Shown: in pieces, positions 34,601-49,600 of the stretch
Layout of the letters: every line of letters begins with the position of its first letter
How positions within the stretch are numbered: position 1 is the first letter of the stretch
DNA from: Parelaphostrongylus tenuis
Taxonomy: Eukaryota > Nematoda > Chromadorea > Rhabditida > Metastrongylidae
Assembly (NCBI GenBank): GCA_019055375.1
Contig: JAHQIW010007266.1
Coordinates: forward strand, 124,001-188,000
DNA length: 64,000 bases
Direction: 5' to 3'
Position numbers and translations under genes: made by a program
The notes under the pieces: model-generated
Databases searched by the model: none
What the model was told of the DNA's origin: nothing
The model's input: only the letters and a program-made list of their open reading frames with translations

Positions 34601-37600
34601 TCGTTCCCAGATTTTTGGACATGGAGCTGCACTCACTCTATATCATAGAAAGCTTACGAATGGTACACACGTGAGTACTAATGTCACGCTGGTCAGCTAT
34701 GAGTCATGTCCTTCACTATCTTTACCGACTGTCATGAGCCGAATTACAATCTAGTCGCCCATCGGATATGGTTTCAGATTTTTCTTAAACTCTCGTATCT
34801 CTTTAGTGTTGTGGAATTCTACCTAGCCACACTATTAGTAAGCTTACTGAAAAAATTTCAGCTTTTCGATTTATCTTTCAAAATTCAATAAATAAGCCAT
34901 CGCTTTTTTCAGACATAGTAACAACTGTGATCGTACTCATGAAATTCGTAAATTCACAGTGGTATCACATCTACAATCAATCCCGTTGATCACTGAATAA
35001 CCTGAGAGGGCAAGAGTAGATCCAGTAAGAATTCCGAAACTCCTGAGTGGACCTAGCTTCATTGAGGGACGCAAGGAACATCCATTCATGATGACTTTTT
35101 TGCTTTTTTTCACGAAAGTGTATTTAGTTGCTATTCAGAGAATGAAGTATCATGTTCTACAAGTGCTTGTCTGCTTATTCAATTTGTATCTGTTTTATTT
35201 TATTTGATTCAATAACTATTCTACAATTCCCAATTTCACAGGATGTTTTCGGGAACTTCAGATTTGGTAATCATACAATGATACCAAATTTAGAATCGAA
35301 GAAACTATGAACATACAGTAGCGTCCACAACTAACGAAATGTCCTGGTCGCGTCGTGAGAGGCGCTCCTTACCGAGTATTTTCAGATAATTGGCTGCAAC
35401 CATATTAGATTTAAGATTCGATGATTTATAAAACACTGTTCAAGGCAAATTATGGAAAACTTTTCTTCCTTCTCTTACTAAGTTCTTCTTGAATTCCAGC
35501 CGCATTTGTTGATGAGAGAACCATCGTCGGACCCCTAGCTGACAAGAGACGGCATGAATTTCCTGTAATTCCAAAGTGTTTTGAACGTATGTGGAACTAA
35601 AATCTTGAGTGGTGTTGAATCTCCAAGAAATATGTAGTGAGCAGTGCACGAAAGTTTTTTTATCTGCTGGAACAACTGTAAATCTTTGGAACAAGACAAC
35701 TGAGTTCTGCGTGGAACGCCTACCAATGTTCACCGCTGTTTCCAATTTATCACCAGTAAGAACCCAAACGCGGATTCCCGCCGACAGCAGACGTGCCACC
35801 GTCTGCGGAACGTCTTTCTGCAAACGATCCTCGATCGCAGACACTCCAATCAGAGTGAGATCCTGAAGTTTCCATAGTTGTTCCTATCGACATACAGTCT
35901 CTAAATTCTCATTTGTAATGACAAATTGGAGAGGTTCTATGTATTGTGTTGATATGATGGCTGTTTTCGAGCAATCCTTCACTTAACACCACGTGCAGAA
36001 TACAGCTTTCATTTCATAATCTCATAAGAGTAAAAAATATGGAAAAGGTACAACAAAACAGAGATTTCACTGAGGACTCTTAGCTGTTTATGACTATCAC
36101 GTATAAAACAGAAAGCCGCACGAAAATGAAAGCTGTATGGTGAACAAACGAGAAACACTTCGAGTTGTGAGATTTTTTTAAAATTGCAAAATTGTTATTG
36201 CAATTCTATCTTAACACATTGGACGAAAGTACTCTAATACATTGCCTAGCCAAAGTTAACATGTCATTCTTTAACATGTCACATTTCACAGATCCAAGTA
36301 TTCGAGAAGCTTGAATAGAACACTTTTTATGGAAGTCATTTTCGGATTTACAATGAAGCTTTTAGCCCTCGATCTGGGACGACCCCATACTATGACAACT
36401 AGGCCACCCATCCTACAATCGCGAAATTAGTAGGAGTTGTCTGTGATTTATACTGCGATTGAGAACATCTGCAAATGTCTTAGCACTACTATTCCAGGAT
36501 TTTAAGAAAATGCAAGGATTGCAAAAAATACCGAGGTCTGCAATATAGGTACCTTATATCGGGCCAATCAAAAGAAAACACGATAATGCTGCCTTAACAC
36601 AGGAGAGAATGTTGAGAGCAGCACGGTTTCTTCAAGTATGCATTTTATTAGCGAGATTAACACGGTCTGGACGACATGTACATTGTAGTGTTTATGCACA
36701 ACTGAACAGTCCTTCAAAATTCAGTTTCTCAAAGCAACCTTTTTCTAGTGTGCAAGTCCTTCTTTTTCTCCCTTCCCTTTCTGGAAACCGAACAATAGAA
36801 CGAGTATCCCAAAAAACCTGTTCAACACCTCATGTTTCATGTTTTACAAAAAATATGCTCTGAAACGGGTACACACAGATATTGCGCTCCAATGGAACAA
36901 AAGAACGCTCTGTGTGGAATTTGTTAAAAGATATAATCTCACTTTGCCTCCCTTAGCTGTCATACCTTTTCGATTTCTTCCGCAAGTTCGGATAATTTCT
37001 GCCGCCTGCTTGAGATATCAGCGATGGTGGCGTTGTATCGTTTATACCAGTTGGCAAAACTAGCGTCGTCAATGGTCTTCATGGCAAAGCACAATGTTCG
37101 ATAGCCTAAGCAGAAATACACTAAAACCTTGTGGGCAACTGTGTAATTAGGTGCTCACTGACGGCCAAGTTGGCTCTTTGAGAGAAGATATCTTAATCGG
37201 CAGCAGTTGTCTTCACTCTCTGATTTCACTTGGAAATTGACCATTGCGCAAAAGAGTTGAAGAGGGGAAGGACTTGTGGATAATCAAAAAACCCTATGTA
37301 AAACGCTAGGAAAAATGTGATATTTAAGGGCTATCCTACATAACTAGACCAACCTCCAACAGCAAATTGTTGTAAATGGGCTGACGTTCGCTTTAATTCT
37401 TTCTGGGAAACGTCTTTCAGCCGATCAAAAATCTTATAATCCTGCAACGACTTCAGCAATAGTTAGACTAAACAGTGTGGAATTTAAAGACTTTGCTCTC
37501 GAGGAACATGTCACCATTCTAGGAAAGTTTTATGAAGAGAAAAAATATCGAAATAAATTGTGAGGAAGTGTCCAAAATGAACGATATTGATAAATTATTA

Positions 37601-40600
37601 ACTATAATTGTTTGTGTTCAAGGAACTTAATTTACTTGGACTATATCCTGTTCGAGAGCGCATGTGGCGCAGTGGTTAGAGGTGCCCTGCGTCGCACACG
37701 AGGTCTCTGGTTCGATCTCGCGCTCATGGCTCACCAAGCCATCCATCCCTCCGGGGTCGGTAAATTGGTACCAGACAGGTCTCAGACTTGTCTTGGAGGA
37801 TAAGCAGCACTGACTCGGTTCAGCGGGAGGCCACCGCGAGTCATTGTAAAGGCCAGATGTGCATTCAATCACCTCAAACGAAGTTAAAAATTGAAGTCGA
37901 ATGCACGGCGCATCCCTCAGGGATTGATTAACGCCGAGAGCTTAATCCTTAATATCCTGTTCAATGGCAGTGATGAATAGTAACCTGATGCTCGATGCAG
38001 CCGTCTTGGTGAAGAAAATGAAGTCGCCAAGACAAGCGTCATATTGTTACAAATGATGCAATTTAACGGCTGCATACCTAAGAGAATTGAGTAATAAACA
38101 AAAACTCCTCCTCATACGGAAATTGAACCCTCGTTTCGCCTATCCGAGGGCGCGTGCTACCCTACACAGCCCAGGCGGCCATTTTGCCACCACATATTCT
38201 TCATTGTCTCTATCATAGCTATCAGTCACCAACCTATAACAGGTTTGGTCAGGTAGGTCAGGTAAGCAATATCGTTATAGGTTGGTGGTTGATAGCTATG
38301 AGAGAAACATTGAAAATTGAGTGGTGACAAAATGGTGGTTTTGTGGTGTAATGGTAACACGCGTTCCCAATATGGGTGAACACTGGTTCATTTTTCGTTT
38401 TAAATAGGACTTTTGCTCATCACTGAACTCACACAGGTATACGTATAACATCGCAACACTGCGAAAAAATAGTAAAAACATAAGAAGTCATGAGAATTAT
38501 TTGCTGCAGTTTGCAGGCCCTCTTCGGTGCCCTAATCGCGGCTTTGTGCTCACAAACCCTTAAATTCTTAAGCTTTCAAAATGATTTTTTCTCTTTTAAA
38601 GACCGGGACGTGCACAGGTAAAGACAGCTCGCTAGTATCCCATTGAGCCACTCACAACAATGCGGCGCCATGTTAATGTGTCAAAAAGCACCTTTTTCTT
38701 GGGATCCGTACAAAAACTGCAGTAATTTTCAACAGCTTCAGAAAAGACTCTTTCTGCAACTGTGACATATTGCCAAAAAGGTAAGCAAAAAGTACATCAC
38801 TTACCGCTCCTTTTATATAGAGTTTATACTTCCCACCCATTTCCCTAACAATTACGGACATCCTTTTGCGATCAGAGTCAAATTCGAGAATCGCCGCTAG
38901 TTCGAACTCCAGCTTCGTTTCAGACTGAAGATGTTTCAAACTGAGTGTTAATCCTTTCCTTCAATTTCACCTACCGTATGTACTACAATTTTTCCTGCCA
39001 GACGTTTTTTGAAAATGAAACCAGCATCTGACGCAAATGTGAGAAGAGCGTTTTCGTCTGAAAGAAAAATGATACTTTTTGACAGCATTGCCAATGTCCT
39101 GTGAATAAGAGATCCATTTCAAGGTTAAGAGATCTTCGATTTGAAAACGGGAAAGGGTGGACATACAGATAAGTTCGAATAAACAGCGTCAGAGTATTTG
39201 GAAATGTTATAAATTAGGTCCAACTACAGTAACAGTTTTGTGGGCGAAGTTTCTCTCACAGCGCTCTAATCAAATTGGTAATGTGCTCAATTTTGGGACA
39301 CCGATTAATGCTCTGCTAGCCAAGTAAAATGTATTATTGCATGCAACAATGGAAACCCGATATTTATTTAGTAAAAGTAAGGTTTCAAGTTAGAAAAAAC
39401 CGTCATAAAACGGTGAAATATCACTGAAATGGCTTCTTTGTAAATAAATTCAGTGCGATAGACACTCAGGTGTTGAAAATACCCTGTATCTCAACGAAAA
39501 AAATGCACAAAAAGGAACATATTCTCAACTGGTATTCAATATTTATATTGTTTATCCAGGTTTTGTAGGCATTCGATAGATTGACGTACGCTGATTTTAA
39601 CACTCGATTTGTTTCGTAGAAGGACTTTCCTACTACGTTTTAGCAGAAGAGGGAAGGTTAAACTTTGCGCATGATGTAATCAGCTCGGTATTTCAACTTC
39701 TCAGCGAATTTTTGGTACTTATACAATGAGATTTTCATTATCCAAAACCATCACCTGTCACCTTTATCACCTGTCAGGCGTTGATCGTCGAGTGACTCGA
39801 GCGGGTACCAGCAACTCTTCCATTTTTCCCTATCGCGTGCAAGAGTAGCCCAGAAGGTCCTCCTCGCTCTAGAGATTCGCTGAGCATCATATCTTTTTTC
39901 TATCGCCTTTGTGAAGAAATCGGACCAACAGGTCAGTGGTCATCCTTTAGAGCGCTTGACGTCCCGAGGAATCCAGTCGGTAACGTCTCTCGTCCATCGG
40001 TTGTCGTTGAAGCTGATCACGTGTCCGGCCCACCTTATTTTCGATATCCTGGCGTGTAGAACGGCGTCTCTAATTTTTCGATCGTTGACGTAGGTCAAAA
40101 CTTTGGATCCTTTCTCTTATTTGCGAGGTACGTGATACTCCTAGCATCGACCTTTCGACAGCGCGTTCGATAACACCAAATGATCTTTCATCCTGCTTAC
40201 TTAGCGACCACGTTTCTGTGCATACGTTATGGCAGGGATAATAGTCGAGTCGAAAAGGTGTGCACGGAGTCGGATGTTCTTTGCCCTCTTCACTACCTCT
40301 TCGACGCTCTTAAACGTTCCCCAAGCCGCTCGTTTCCTCTTGCTCAACTCTGGAGCAAGATCGTTCATCATGTTGATATCACGACCTAGACAGACGGAAC
40401 TGGAGCATTTAGAGGTCCTCGATCCTTTGAGCGTGAATGGGGCATTCAAAACCCATCCGTTCCTCATGAACATCGTTTTCTTTAGACTTGGTTGAAGACC
40501 AATCTTTTTGCAGGCGTTATCAAAATCGGTCAACATTCGTTCCGCTTGGTTGATGTTTGTTATTATGAGGACGATATGTCAGCAAAGCGAAGAAGGTTTA

Positions 40601-43600
40601 ATTGTTGGCCCTCTATTTTCACTCCCATATCGTCCCATTCTAATGTTCGCATGACGTTTTATAGGGTGGCAGTGAATAGTTTTGGCGAAGATGTATTGCC
40701 TTGTCGAACGCCTCTTCTTATGTCAGTGATGATATAGTTGTAGAATGGTGATATTTTAGTCGTGAAATCTTTATACAGCTTATGAAGGATTATTGTGTAC
40801 CGAATAGGGACGCCGTGGTTATTCAGACCCTCTATAACCGCTTCTGTTTCCACTGAATCAAAGGCTTTCTTCAGATCGATGAAAGTGAGTCAGAGTGGTT
40901 GTTTGTACTCTTGTGAAACTTCAATGAGTCTTGTAATCGTGTGGGTGTGGTCCATGGTACTAAATCCTTTTCGGAACCCTGCTTGTTCGCATGGCTGTTC
41001 TTCGTCCAGTGTTCTGTCATCCTGCTTAGGATGACTCGAGTGAAGAGTTTATAGACAACGGGCAACAAGCAGATTGGGCGATAACTGCCTATGTCGTAAA
41101 GGTCTCCTTTTTTAAACATCAATATGGTCTTGCTGGTTTTCCATTGGATGGGAACCTTGCATTCTGACAGGTAGCGAGTGAAGAGCCGAGCCAGGGTGTT
41201 GTTGAGAACTGGCGGCAGATTCTTCAGATGTTCTGGTCTGATCCTGTCTGGACTGGGTGCTGTTCTGTTTTTCACCAACGATATAGCATGCCGCATTCCG
41301 GAAGGGAGGACCAGTATAACGATATATTCATCCTCTTTCAATTTCTATTACGGTAAGAGGACATGGCTAGGGAAGATATCCAAGTAGTATTTCTGGATGA
41401 TTTTCTCCATAGCCCTTCTTGAAGCTGTAAGTGTCATGTCAGGGTGTCGGAGTGCTATCACCTTGATCCTATATTTGATGAAACCCCGCTGGGCTTTGCG
41501 AATGCTCTTCCCAGCTTCTGCCATAACTACTGCTCGTCTCTCTTTAAGGTCTTCCTTTGTCGCTTTTCTGCAGCGTTTCGCAAGTTCGGACGTAAGGTTT
41601 CGGTTGCTGTAGCTCGTGCGATTCCACGTTGATGTATCAGCTCGAGTGTCTGTGGAGACAAGCGTCTCTTCGCGACCTTAGGACTCTTGGCTTTCATATC
41701 GCTGACATGAAGATCTTCGAAGAACCGATCGCACTCTTTGTCAATGTTGCCGACAACGGTATCTTTCCAAGAGTCGACTAATGATTTGAATACATTCCCT
41801 GAAGAGTTTTCCGAGGTCCATAAAAAACCCTTCGACTTCGTCTTAGTCATACCTTGATGCTGGTGCGTAAGCAACGAAGATGGTTAAAGCCGGCATAGAA
41901 TCACATCGTTTCAACCGTAATCGTCCGATACGGGTTGTTAGTTGCTCAAACAAATTATTGTTCACGGTCAAATTCGATTTGACGAGGACGCCAACGCCAC
42001 CGACACCTCTGCAATCGCATGTTCCAAGGAACAGTTCCTCTCCGGTGTCATAAACGCTTGAAAAGTATGGCGTCTTCTCGTCTCAGCTAGGCCAATGACG
42101 TCATACCTTGTCCTTCTTGCTTGAATCAATGGATCTTCTACAGCGGATTCGTGAGCAAGGGCTCTTGCATTGTAGGCAGAAATCGTCATTTTAGTCCGTT
42201 TCGATCTTGACAGCCTAGTTTGGCCCTTAGATTTTAGCAGCCTCTCCGTACTCGTCCTACCTAGCGCTGCCCTACCAGCTCTTTCGGGGATAGAGGGAAA
42301 GAGGCCCATATTTGTTACAGTTTTTGGCATTTTGATACCCAACGTATAGTTCACCAGGCCTAAACGTGGGGGCTGGATACTCACGAGTAGCTTGCCAGTC
42401 TCCCTCGGAGGAGCAGGAGGAGCTTATTTGTTGGAGGCGACTCCTAACCGAATCCCATGTACTTCCCAGTCGCTTGATTGCAGGCTTTTGGTCGACTTGA
42501 CCCGTAGAAACAGAGTTTTTTGTCAAGTCGGCGCTGCAGAAGCAGGCAACTCATCACCTGAGTCCACGCGCATCTCTAATAAGCACATGGTCGCTTTTGA
42601 TTCGCGTTTATTCCCCTTTCCACCACCTGGGGACGTACCACTTGCCCTCGTGGCTAACGGTGCGGGATCCCTCAAAGAGTGAGGTCCGTGGAAGGGAACC
42701 ATAGCGTTAGGAAAAGTTTACTAGAAGTTAAAAAAAATTCCACTGGCGCATCCATGGCAAAAAAAGAGCGCCCAAGTGTCCTAATAATCTCCGCTTTCAA
42801 TAAAAAATTCCGTAAAATGTTTTCGTGTTTCCCCACCTTTTTTTTACTGAGCAGAGCTTTTTCACTGGACCATTAGTGGCAATTCGTTGGCTTGAAAATC
42901 AAAGGTTTCATCTCTAAATAGTGTTAGGAAGAGCATACTCAGCTCGCAGTGCCAATGAAGAGATTACTGCGTCATGCTAATAAGGAGCCCGATATCTCAG
43001 CTTTATAGCAGATTATACTTGCAATTACACAGCAAAAATCTGATGGTGAGATCAATTCATCTTTATTGAGAGATAGAACATTACCGAGGTTTACCCTCAC
43101 ATGCAGAAATTTGAGAAGTATTGACATTGTTCTGACTGCAATCGCCTTATCAAAGTCTATTCTATCATATTCCAATGTTCTCTGACAGAAAATTTCCTTA
43201 GTAGCAATAAAACCCTGAATTTCATTACTACAATATTGTGATGAAAGTGAGCCTTACTACAGGTCGGCTACGCCGACCACGACACTAGACAACATCGTAG
43301 TACCAAATGGGTGAACGTTTGAGCAAGTAGTCACGGGTTCAAAGGTCACCTGAGTATTCCATTTTTGCTTGTACCGCCGCATTCTAGTAACTGAATTTCA
43401 TATCTCTCTTGATATTAATGTTTAAAGTCATTTGAGTTGCTAAAACGAAAAGCTCATTTGATTAGTACCAGGAGAAGTCGCATGATAAAGCGGTCGCTCG
43501 TCAGAGGCAGTGTTCTTGTCTGGAGAAGCGGTGTGACATATCGCACATGCTGTCAAGAACTCATAAATCTTCTCTGCGTTTTTCTGAAACCACGATACAT

Positions 43601-46600
43601 TCAAAAAACTACTAATAAAAATTTTGTACCGTAAGAGAAGAAGAAATTACCTATATACCGGCAAAAATCTTATAAGGAATGCTCATATAGAATTTTTTAG
43701 ACGTATCAATTATCTACAAGAATGGACAGTGGTTTTTGGAGGGTGAATGTCATTATAGATGAATCCATATATTAGCAAATCACTTTATCTATTGTTTATA
43801 TATTGAGTGCTAGAGATGTTAAGAGCTTCTAGTGATTCGTTCTATCCATATTAGTCTTAAGAGCTTGGAAATGACGTTAACTTAGTTAGCCCTTTTTCTC
43901 TGAGACATTTTCCACAATAATGTCGACAGTCGATAATTATGATCTTCTCAGGACATTGACAACTCCTGAATAAGGCTACAGTTGAGTAGGCTTACGTAGG
44001 CTTCTTTGGATTCTGCAAACTACACAGCCTTATAGAAAAATAATCACGAACAAAATGAAGAAAGGATCAATATTTCATAACATTTTCCGTTCAACGCAGT
44101 TCGACACTCTTTTTGATAAATAGGCATCAGTTACTGAAAATCACCGTCTCAAAAGGTACTCGGACTTTCACGTGAACTCTGCTGTAACTTGAAGATTTTG
44201 GCTTCCTCGTGAATGTGACTAAATGCCTGTCGAGTAATTTAAGATGTACATCCTGAACCACTCCCACGTTTCCACGATAGATAACTAATTGCCTGCATTT
44301 GTAATACATCGAAAACTGGTACAGCTTTTCCACCTCCTGAGAAACGAAAAGCCTAATTAGTTTGGTACCGTCGAGCCAATGACACTTTCAAAATACTGAA
44401 ATATCTATAAGCGTTACGCTGTAGGCGGATTTCTGCCTGCGTAAACCTAGGTTTTTCTAGAAGTGCTGGCTTCTACGTGCACTTTGTCCAAAGCTATAGC
44501 TAATGCTGATGCTATCTGTATCCTTTGGCTCGACAGTTTTGACCGCTGTAGTTACACAATAATGTTTCACAGATATATGAACTTTAACAGCTCACGTGGA
44601 GCAAAAGGGGACATGTCGCGCAGTGGTTAGAGGTGCTCTGTGTTGCACTCAAGGTCGACTGTTCGACCTGGCGCTCATGGCTCACTAAGCCATCCATCCC
44701 TACGGGGCCGGTAAATTGGTGCGAGACTGGTCTCTAACTTGCCTAGGGGGATAAGGAGCACTGATTCGATACAGCGAGAGGCCACCGCGAGTCATTGCAA
44801 GGACCAGATATGCATTCAATCATTGCGAACGAAATTACAAATCGAGAACGAATGCATGGCTCCTTCCTCAGAGATTGATCAACGCCGAGAGCTTAGCTTT
44901 ATCGTTTATGTGAGCTATTGCTATATAATTCCAAAACGAAATCAACTAATAACAAGGGGTCTACTTCAACTTATAAAATGAAAAACTGAATGCTCTTTAA
45001 GCTTGTCAGCACTTCAATGATTGACTTGTAGCTTTAATGAAACTTCATCAATTTTGACGATTTACGCACCATTTCATTGCTGGTGATATGCGAGAGCAAC
45101 TTCTTCGGCGAGAAAGTTTTCTTTCTTCTTGATCGTCGATTCGCGTACTTCACTCCACCAATAGAACACATGCGAAATATCATGCAGTTCTGTGTTAGTG
45201 TGCCCGTTTTGTCCGACATTACGTACTTTACCTGAAACATGATTGTGGCTATTTAGCATGGAAATCGAGTACACGAAATTGAAAAGTTCTTTTTCATAAC
45301 ACGTAGTTTGAAGCTTTCTTTCCCATTTTCATAAGTTAAAAGAGCATTTTCCTTATCAAAGTCAAGAGTCACTGAGTCTCCGATAACTGAATATTGTTGC
45401 ACTAATCGAGATAAAACTGCTATCGATCTCAAAGTAAGATGTCCTATGCACGTCAAAATATCAAGAAAGCGTTCGTAAAAGCGTCATTTGCATCATTCCC
45501 TAACAGGTTGCGGGCCACAGGGCCCAGAAGGCGTGTCTGGCCCCACCCCCTGGTCCCGCCCCATCAATCACGTCCTATAGATGATAGTGATTGGGATGAT
45601 AGCGGTAGTGATGGTAGTGATAGTGATCGTTGTGATAGTGATGATAATGATAACTATTATTCTCATTCTCACTGTCACTATCACCATCACTATCATCACC
45701 ATTGCCATAATTATCACTACCACTATCATTGTCACTATGACTATTATTATCACTACCATCACTACCACTATCATCGCAATCACTACCACTATCATCTATC
45801 AAAGGACAGACGTGGTGGGTGGAGACGGGACCAGGGGTGGGGCCAGACACGCCTTCTGGTTCCTGTGGTCCTCAATCGGCTAAAGCGAATTTGTTTGCTA
45901 GCGGCAAAACCTCTGAGTTAGTTAGTGGCACCTCATTTTCAAACGAAAAAATTGGTAATCTGGCTAACATTTCCTAATTCGGAGTTGAGGGAGACCATTT
46001 TCACGTCAGGGCCACGGCCATATTCATCGATCATTGTCTCGTCCTAAATCTATTGATCAATCTGTTTATGAGTATATAACAAATCCTACAACAACACATA
46101 CACGATTAATGAACATTCCCTGAACGATTTGAACCATTTCAAGAGTGACGTAGAGCGATACTGGGATGAATCCGCTGAAGAGCACGAGGCACTGAAGAAA
46201 GATGGAGAAGAGGGAGTCTGAAAATTATAGCTCAAATTATTTCGAAATCCTCAGTGCTTTATTTTACTCAGCTTTTACGAACATTGACATCTACTCTTGT
46301 GTTGACGGCATAGCCATCAGTTGCACTGTTATTAAAAAAAAAGCAAGGCTATTTTGCTTACTACATACCGTCAAAATGATTGGAAAACTGCGTCACAAGA
46401 AAAGGAACCGGTTGAGCGACTCGAGTCAAGATGGCATGTGTCAAACAGAGCAGCAAAACCATGCCAAACTGTGTCAACATAACAGAGTTGGTAAGGCTTG
46501 CAAGAAGGGAGCTGCAAGCAACCCGACTTAGCGCCGAATCTCTTTGTAAAAGATGTAGAGTATGACTGATTTTTCAGTGCATGCTTATCATTTTTACAAG

Positions 46601-49600
46601 AGCAAACGAACACAAGTTCTTACTGATTACATCACTCTAACATGCTTCATTCGTTATCCGCTTCAAATTCATCCTCATGGCCGAAGTAAAAATATCCAAC
46701 CTTTTCATAACTCTCTTGATGCTATTCAAAAACAACTTAGTGTCTTGACCTGTGTACAAGACGATTGCATAAATGTTGTCAGTGTTCTTGAGTCGCGCTC
46801 CTCTAAGAATCACTTGCGCATTCGCTAAAAAATGTATTTTATTGTAGTGTTCATAGCTGATAGCGAAAAATCAACTTACACAGTGCAACTTTGGTTCTCT
46901 GTTGAATTTTTGGTGCACTTTTTGTCGGCGTATCTGTAAACGTTCGACGATCACTTTCTACACTTCATTCGAGGAAAAAGATCGATTTATAAAGAGAATT
47001 ACTAAAATCAAAGTAGTTGATCAAACGCACTCGGCGCTTCAGTGCTAAGGCTGTTGCTTTCGGGCAGTTGTTGGAGAAGAGAAGAGCTTCCTGTCACATA
47101 TCCTTGGAATTCGTAGATATTTCGATTTGGTGCATCATATACGATCTCGGAACCACTTTCCCAAAATTCCTGAAGCATGCGACTTTTTCCTCACTTTTTT
47201 CATCGTAAGATTTGAATTCAAAACCGACACTCATGCTTTTTTCACTGTTGCGAAGTCTGAGAGGAGCAGCTTGTCTAATCTAAACGATAGAACAAAATTA
47301 GCTTGTGAATGGCAATTAGAATTTTTCTCATATTCACTTAATTTGTATATTCAAAGTTCTTCTTTTATTGCGCGTTTACCATGGCGACTAGAGTGGTCCT
47401 GAAATATACAAATGCTCTATAATTCGGAGCCGTTCCCTTGGCTCACAAGTCTTCCATCTCCAAAAGGTTGGTAAACTGGTACCAGACTTGTCTGGCAGAG
47501 TATTATCGCCTAAGTACACTGATAAAGAATTTCATTCATTCATTGTGAGCGATGCTTAATAATGTTGAATGCATAGCAAATATTTAATGAATTACCAGCA
47601 ACGACAGCTTCATCTCTGATTTTTGCCTCGATTTTTTCCTTATGTTTTCCGTTTTCTATGTCTATTGACCACGTTCCACACTATGTTGTGTCATGAATGG
47701 TGCATTTTTTGCTCCTCAGCCCTTACACGGCACTTACGGCAATCAATACTTTCTTGTAATACAAACAAAGGAGATTCTTTTACTTATTTTTGATTTAGCG
47801 AAAAAATGTTCTCCGACACAGCCTCTTCGAATTCCGGCTACACCACAACTGCCTACTCTGCTTAGCATCAAAAGCGATCTAATCATATAACGAATGAACA
47901 TGAATATTTGCCACCATAACGCAAATCCTTTCTCCGCAAATTCTGTGTCTAATCACGCTTATTTCGTAAGTTTTCTTGTACTGATCATACTCTCGTGATA
48001 AGGCACCTTCCAGCTCTGAATTTTCATGGAAATCAAGCGAATCTGTGAGGTATCTTTCAACGATTGTCCTTAAATTAAAAAGAAATAGGAAAGTTATCAG
48101 CCGACAGAGCACAAGGGTGTACGCAACGGCTAAATATTTTCTTCCTCTCTTTTCCTTCTTCTCTGCTTTGGTAACGGAAGTGTTTGACTAAGTTGACGTA
48201 GGTAGATCAGTCACACTCTTTCAGGCTCTGAGGAAGGCAAGACTGCCGATTCGTTAGCCACGGATACGATCTCTATTGTACTACTTTGTACAAGATAAAC
48301 TTATACTAAAAACCTTGTCTGTGCTGAAACAAAGAAAATCATAGAATTTGGGCACTCTTTGCTCTCATTGTTACTTTTGACGAATATCTAAAAGCATTCA
48401 TATTTGCTCCTCTTTCAAATAACCGTTCTAACAAGATCATGATTATTTTTATTAGGCGAATGCTACTACATAAACCACTGAACGGTTAGACCTATCAGAA
48501 AAAAGGGCGAAATAAGGTTAGCATCCGTTCATCATGAGCTGAGCTTTGCTCTGGGGCTTTTCAACCTGGTTCGCTTCACAGACATTGGCGATTTTAATTA
48601 TTATAGGAAGAGTGTCCCAGAAGGAAAAGATGGCTAGTTAAAGCTAGTCTTCAATGATGCCTTCAGTCCTAGAAAGCATTATGCAAGCGAGAACTACATT
48701 GTTGCCTTCTAGTGAGTGTTTACTTCATCAAAGTTATGTGGACTCAGGCCAATAATATACTTCCGCACTCATCAGATAAACGTAATAGCGGCCAACGAAG
48801 TAGAATGACAGCCATGGAGTCTTGTTAATAAGTATTACTAGCATTAATGAGACAAATGTAATCCTATGTTGACTTTTTAACAGGAAATGTCATTTCGCTT
48901 TGGCTTCACGGGCCGCTCACCTTGAGATTACTCTCTCCGTCAAGATTTGCAGTCTCAATATAGGCCACAGAACCTGACTCAGATGAAGCGAGTAGAAGAC
49001 AGTCTGCCGCTAGCTGCTCTCCGTTTACCACTCTGATCATCTGACCAACATGAAGCTAAAATTTTTTATTTCCCGACAATCATTACTAGAAAACAATCGG
49101 TGAGATGCTTTCAGCAGTGTGCTATTCATTCAGTTTATTGCTCATGGCATTCTTTCTACTTTATACGCTAACTATTGACATCTCACGACTAATGATTGCA
49201 CTCTATGTTAGAGAAAACCTATTCGGTGAATGTCAACGCTGCAGCAAAACGACAATAGTTTTAGGTATTAATTTGTGTCATTGCTAGAACACGAATAGAA
49301 ACGTCTTCTTTTATGAAGCTCACCTTACACCAAGGTACCGTCCTCCATCCCTCTTCAGTGTGCGCATAACATGTTTGGTAATTGATTTTGAAATCACGAA
49401 ATCGTCTTTGCTGAAAACTCTCCTCTTTGTGCAAGATCGATGTCGATAACCTGCTCAGTACTCACTACATCCTCATAGATTTCCCGAACGGCAGAACATC
49501 CAATAATGAACATGAGTGGCACGATAGTTGCTTGTTTACCGAAAGGAGAAAGTCCTGGCAGCAACTAAACAAGAATAATTCAACTTATGGATTAGAATCG

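Noticed and set aside
44126..44333. Additional flippase exon starting EVEKLYQ
   Set aside because: Acceptor and phase would fit, but no family similarity and no good donor were visible, so it was kept only as a remark.
45439..45921. A 160-residue Asp/Ser/His-rich plus-strand protein
   Set aside because: It follows the GATAGT/ATCACT palindrome; composition is dictated by the repeat and the region is an intron of the flippase gene.
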